Source of the DNA: Nereocystis luetkeana
Lineage: Eukaryota; Sar; Phaeophyceae; Laminariales; Laminariaceae
Assembly: GCA_031213475.1 (NCBI GenBank)
Contig: JARUPZ010000013.1
Span: 10,270,794-10,334,793 of the forward strand
Direction of reading: 5' to 3'
Length of the DNA: 64,000 bases
A program made the translations under genes and the position numbers. The first letter of the stretch is position 1, and each line of letters begins with the position of its first letter. Shown one piece after another: positions 59,859 to 64,000 of this stretch. The notes beneath the pieces were generated by a model. The model was not told the DNA's origin. It worked only from the letters and a program-made list of their open reading frames with translations, and searched no databases.

Positions 59859-61194
59859 TTGTCTGTGCAGACGAGCTCCCCCTTTCCAAAAATACGTCGG
59901 ATAACTGCCTGCAGTGGTATAACACATTGTGTGGGTTGTATACACCCCCGTTCCCCTGCTCGCTGCCTCGGCCAGGCATGCTGCTAGGTATGCCCTATCA
60001 GGCTTATAGCGAGTGGGGTAGGTATTTCTAACGAGGGTAGGGCCGGACTCGCCCTCAAGGGGTGATACCTTCTCGCTGCTGCGTGTGGCCGCGAAGCTAT
60101 GTCGTGGCAGTAGAGTTGGGTCGTACGTGGTGCCTCAGGCACGGACACCTACGATTCGCGTGTCTTCTTCAGGCAGCAGCGGCAGAGCAACAATGATGTC
60201 CGAGCGCGGAGGCAGGCGCCACAGCACAGGCCAAACTACGGTACAGTCTAATTGCGCCGGCTGGAGGCTGGATTCGACGACAAAAGAGGAGGGAGACAGA
60301 GCGTCGATGGGCGAGGAAGATACGGATTGAACTCACCCTGTGCGCGAGATTTTTTTTCAGATCAGACCCGCAAGTGCGAGGAGTAATTTGTTTTGGGACG
60401 GGGGAGAAGGGGAACCGACTGGAAGGGAGTGGCAACGGGAGCACAGGCGGAGGCGGAGGAGCGGGCCGGTTGGGCTAAGGCAGTGAGTGAAGTGGCCATG
60501 GAGAACGGCAGCGGGATGGCACACAAAGACCCACGACCGGCGCGCACGCCATCACGAGACCAGCAGCCATCGTTTTTTTTTCTGGTTTTACACTCCAGGC
60601 AGTAGAGTATGAGCGTACCTGGTACCTGTTATTCGTGTCACAGCTCTGAGACTTTGCAATGTTGGCGAGTTGTATACCCTTCATGAGGAATGACCCCCGC
60701 AATTATCAGGGAGGGACGTGGTACCATAGGTGTGCTGCGCCTTTTGTCATACAGTGCGGGAAGACATGACGATCATTGATATTTGTATGGTGGTTTTGGG
60801 TTCGATCGTTTTTTTTCACTACACATTCGCGAGTCGTCACTCTGATAACACCCCAGACAGCAGGCGTGTTCCATTCAGTGTCCACGAGTCCCGTGCGTTT
60901 CGTACGATGCAGGCAGCACTCCGGACAGCTACCGCTGTAGTCAGTAGCTACGAGTTGGTTTAATAATTATTGGGAACGAGGGGAACTCTATGCTCTAGTT
61001 GATGAGTGGATACCCGCGGCCACGTTAGTTCAGTTTGCATGTTGAATTCGTTTCTCATGTTATGTGTGCGCCTTCTTTGTCTCGTGTGTGTTTTAGGTGA
61101 GAAGCGTCGTGCTTCCCAGCCGAACTTTGTTTTTCATTGTTTCTTTTTATTTTCCTAGGGCCCCAGCACCCTTGGGTGACCGCGGACTTCTTGA

Positions 61195-61320
61195 TTAAGA
61201 GTTAATGTGATAACAAAACAACAGCAACAACAACAACAACAATATTTACCTCTCTCTGCGTTGGCATCGTTGTGTGTGTCGCATCGTGGTCCCTCCCTCG
61301 GTGGTTTACAATAGACTCAT
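61195..61320. repeat. Dispersed repeat with GTTAATGTGA and TCGCATCGT blocks
   Basis: GAGTTAATGTGATAACAAAA with AAC runs recurs at about 2013-2045 and inverted at 26635-26670. The following TTGGCATCGTTGTGTGTGTC and GGTCCCTCCCTCGG blocks recur at 62430-62485. Confidence 0.5.
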
Positions 61321-61735
61321 ACACTATCATATCGGATGTGCATGTACTGTGTATGTATAACCTGTCTTGGGTATTGAGAGTGCCGTGTGTCAGCACACCC
61401 GTAGCCTAATGCGAGCTACTGTTATTATGAGGATACACTACTTGGGCTGAAAAATCCTCATATAATCCCATTGTTCTAGTAATGAGGGTTTTGAAGTCGA
61501 GGAAGCGACGTGACCGAGGCGTTTTGGGTAGAGGTGTCGATTTCTCACCACTAGACGTTGATGGCAACTATTAATATGAATAGCAAGTAAGTGCATCTAC
61601 ACTCGTTGACCTCGAAAGATCTTCATCGGTCGCCGTTTGAGTGTGATGCATTGCCACATTTCTAACATCAGAGGGCTTGAAGGCCCCGAATCGCATTCAG
61701 CGCTACATGCGCCGTGCATCTTACAGCAGTACTAC

Positions 61736-61846
61736 TATTACGGGGGACCATAGTAAATAGGACCTACGGTACACACAAAAAAAACTCTATATTTCCCTAT
61801 ATTTACTAGCAATATTTGGTCCTATTTACTAAAGTCTCCCGCAACA
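61736..61846. mobile_element. MITE-1, copy 9
   Basis: Ends are TATTACGGGGGACCATAG and a degraded CTAAAGTCTCCCGCAACA. A repeat-R5 fragment follows at 61866. Confidence 0.75.
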
Positions 61847-61971
61847 GCACTGCTATATTGGGTGTTCTGGACAATGTGCAGCATCGACTTCAACGTCGAT
61901 CACCCAAAAATATTACACATCCCCAGAACAGAGAAGAAAATCAACGGAAACGTTACTAACATAACCCTAAG

Positions 61972-62300
61972 CCGGTGTCCCCGGTGGCTTGGTAGGTGGT
62001 CCGCGTGCTTGCTACGATCATTTTCGTGGCTTCGAGCCTCACCGAGTGCGTAAGAATAAGGGCCTTTCCTTGCATAAAAAATGATTGACGGAAAGCGCGC
62101 GAGCGTGAGCTAGCAGCATTCGACGCAAATCGACTGCAGTGGGAATGCTGAACCCTTGCGCGATAAATACGAAGACACGCACCCGGGGGGGGGGAAATAA
62201 GGGACGACACCTGTGACCACGGCTTGTCCAGAAGATGGTTGAGGGTAAACACCTGCGGCGAGTGTAGCTGGAAAGTAAAAGTGATTGTAAGAAAAAAAAA
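61972..62300 (+). mobile_element. Second SINE family with tRNA-like head
   Basis: The head GTGTCCCCGGTGGCTTGGTA has an A-box-like region, and GTGGCTTCGAGCCTCACCG a B-box. The body shares only landmarks with the main family (ATTCGACGCAAATCGACTG, TTGCGCGATAAATACGAAG, GGGACGACACCTGTGACCAC). It ends near a short A-run at about 62291. Confidence 0.6.
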
Positions 62301-63300
62301 TGGTATCTGCGTAAATCACTCGATTTCTGCGTCCATGCCATCGTGGCCCTGTTCCCTGAACTACATGCAGCGTTGCAGCAGCAACATGTAACACATATCA
62401 TGAGTCTGGTTCTTATATCTCGATCTCTCTCGGCTTTGGCATCCTCGTGTGTCGCATCGTTGTCCCTCCCTCGGTAGGCTTGAAGGGCCCCCTCCCTCCG
62501 TACGGCTTCGGTATCCCAAGCTCGTCCGGGATGTAGGCGTTGGGCCGAGGCTCCGCCGTTGTTCGAATCTGACAATCGTCGACAATTGTGCGTTCAAGGG
62601 TAGAGGATGAAAGAGGAGGTAATTTTCAATAGCAGATCGCCCCATCAGAAACGGTTAATTGTGATTCGCTAGCGGCCTACTTTCGCCTGCGTCCCGCTGT
62701 TTGCTGTACGTCGTGATTGCTTCGCTTGTTTCGCAGGGATGATATATAGTAGCACTGCCAAGATGATCCAACTGAGAGTCCAAGCCCGTCCGGGATTTCA
62801 AGCATTAGGCCGAGGCTTCGTCATCATACGAAACTGTTTAGTCGCGGGGGGTGGGGAGTACTCTTGCCATGCGCGGTCATAGTCGTACGACCGTAGACCC
62901 TAGCATCGCCACAATGCCGGGACAAAGTACGTCGGGTGTTTACCGACTAGAAAGAACACACTTGCACCAGGCGCGGAGCGCGTGAGGTTTTTGGCGAGTC
63001 GCATAAAGGGTGAGCTGCATCCTATCAATACTAAAAACCGCTTGTTAGGCATAATAGACTTTCTTGCTTATGGGTGACAGCGTTGAGTTCACTGGTGTGT
63101 TTCCTGGTGGATATAATAATAGTGGTGGATGGTCCCACTATTAATAGACATAGTCGGTTCATTCTGGCTCGCGAGCGGCTGGTGTTATGTCGCGGCATAA
63201 TACTCGAGAGCGGTCCAGCTCGAAACACGTCCGCTTGTGCACCCCGCTGTCACTGCATACTACGGTTTCTTCGTGTTTGCAAGTAATATGATGCTGCAGG

Positions 63301-63396
63301 TATTACGGGGGGCCATAGTTAACAGGACCAAATATTGTTAGTAAAGATGGTTAAACGTATACCTGGTAGGTTTTTATGTATACCATAGGTCCTGTT
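63301..63396. mobile_element. MITE-1, copy 10, right end truncated
   Basis: Closest to copy 1 but stops at GGTCCTGTT without the right terminus. Contains CCTGGTA between GTATA and GGTTTTTATG, where copy 1 has none. Confidence 0.75.
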
Positions 63397-64000
63397 CTGC
63401 CAAGATTATTCGACGCTAATATCAAGCTTGTTCGAGTCTGACAACTGCTGTTGTGTGTTACAGAAGAGTGGAGCAAGGACAGCACGTGGAGTGCATTGAT
63501 ACTCAGCTGGAAGTAGACACAAAGAGGAATTAGACTCGAATGTGCATATATCTCCTTTTTTAGTTTCCCTCGGTTTTGAACGCATTTCTGGGGGATGTTT
63601 ATAAGTGATCGACGTTGAAGCTCACGCTGAACACTGTCGGATGGAAAACATTATTTTATTTTCAAACGGTTTCATTAGCACAGCACTGCGCCTGCCATCA
63701 AACAATGTGCAGCATGAACTCCAACGTTGATCTCTCCCGACCATTCCCCGAAAGAAGAACATCAAGGGATTGCTCGTTTCAACAAGGTTATACCAATGAG
63801 CGACCCAGTCAGCAAACCACTGAGCCACTCAGTCAAAGCTGACTGAGTATTTCAGTGGTTCATCCTTTGTAAAACGAACAAAAGAAGTACATTGGGGCTC
63901 GATACGGCTTTTCGCCGATAACATCCTCCGGGGTTGTTCAAGCCCTTGGTTGGCGCCCGGGTTTTTCTATCAAATGCCCCCCCCCCCCCCCCCCCACACA

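Overview
This window is nuclear eukaryotic DNA and is gene-poor. Two multi-exon genes can be assembled from reading frame, splice-site and intron-phase agreement; almost everything else is repeats. The genes have exons of about 65-300 bp and introns of about 100-1,700 bp, very C- or CT-rich 3' splice sites, GT-AG introns plus one GC-AG intron, and a membrane protein carrying a D-x-Y-G-D-G-W-type ectodomain. Together with the repeat load, this suggests a stramenopile, possibly a brown alga. That assignment is inference; no ribosomal or organellar marker is present. There are no bacterial operons, no CRISPR array and no convincing functional tRNA or rRNA gene.

Gene A (minus strand, about 16.9-23.5 kb, 5' end not found) joins an extracellular cysteine-containing GDGW-type segment, one transmembrane helix and a roughly 740-residue basic, disordered cytoplasmic tail. 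Five exons fit with matching phase and give 1,058 residues. Gene B (plus strand, 43.58-50.27 kb) has eight exons that join in phase to 463 residues: a four-helix membrane protein with two extracellular loops and a long polar tail ending in a Tyr/Gln/Ser-rich segment. Several exon ends of gene B have been duplicated in tandem into the neighbouring introns and 3' flank. One duplicate appears to have become an extra, phase-symmetric exon.

The intergenic DNA holds: two copies of a 1.4-kb terminal-inverted-repeat transposon (2.1-3.5 kb and 40.3-41.8 kb); ten copies of a TA-flanked palindromic MITE (MITE-1); a second MITE family (MITE-2) that lies next to MITE-1 twice; a third MITE family (MITE-3); a tRNA-headed SINE family with a shared body; tRNA-like units in head-to-tail order (27-28.7 kb); GATC-rich dispersed elements; one non-LTR reverse-transcriptase fragment; and many micro- and minisatellites.

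The most unusual signal is the nonamer TACCWGGTA, present about 45 times by eye when well under one copy is expected by chance. At least seven aligned repeat copies show it to be a 7-bp insertion, a CCWGG core plus a duplicated TA, into a TA that is intact in sister copies. It looks like the residue of a TA-targeting cut-and-paste element, or a minimal insertion unit in its own right. It is missing from the exon-dense gene islands. Related TA-core-TA words (TATTAATA, TACAGCAGTA, TACGAGTA) also look enriched.
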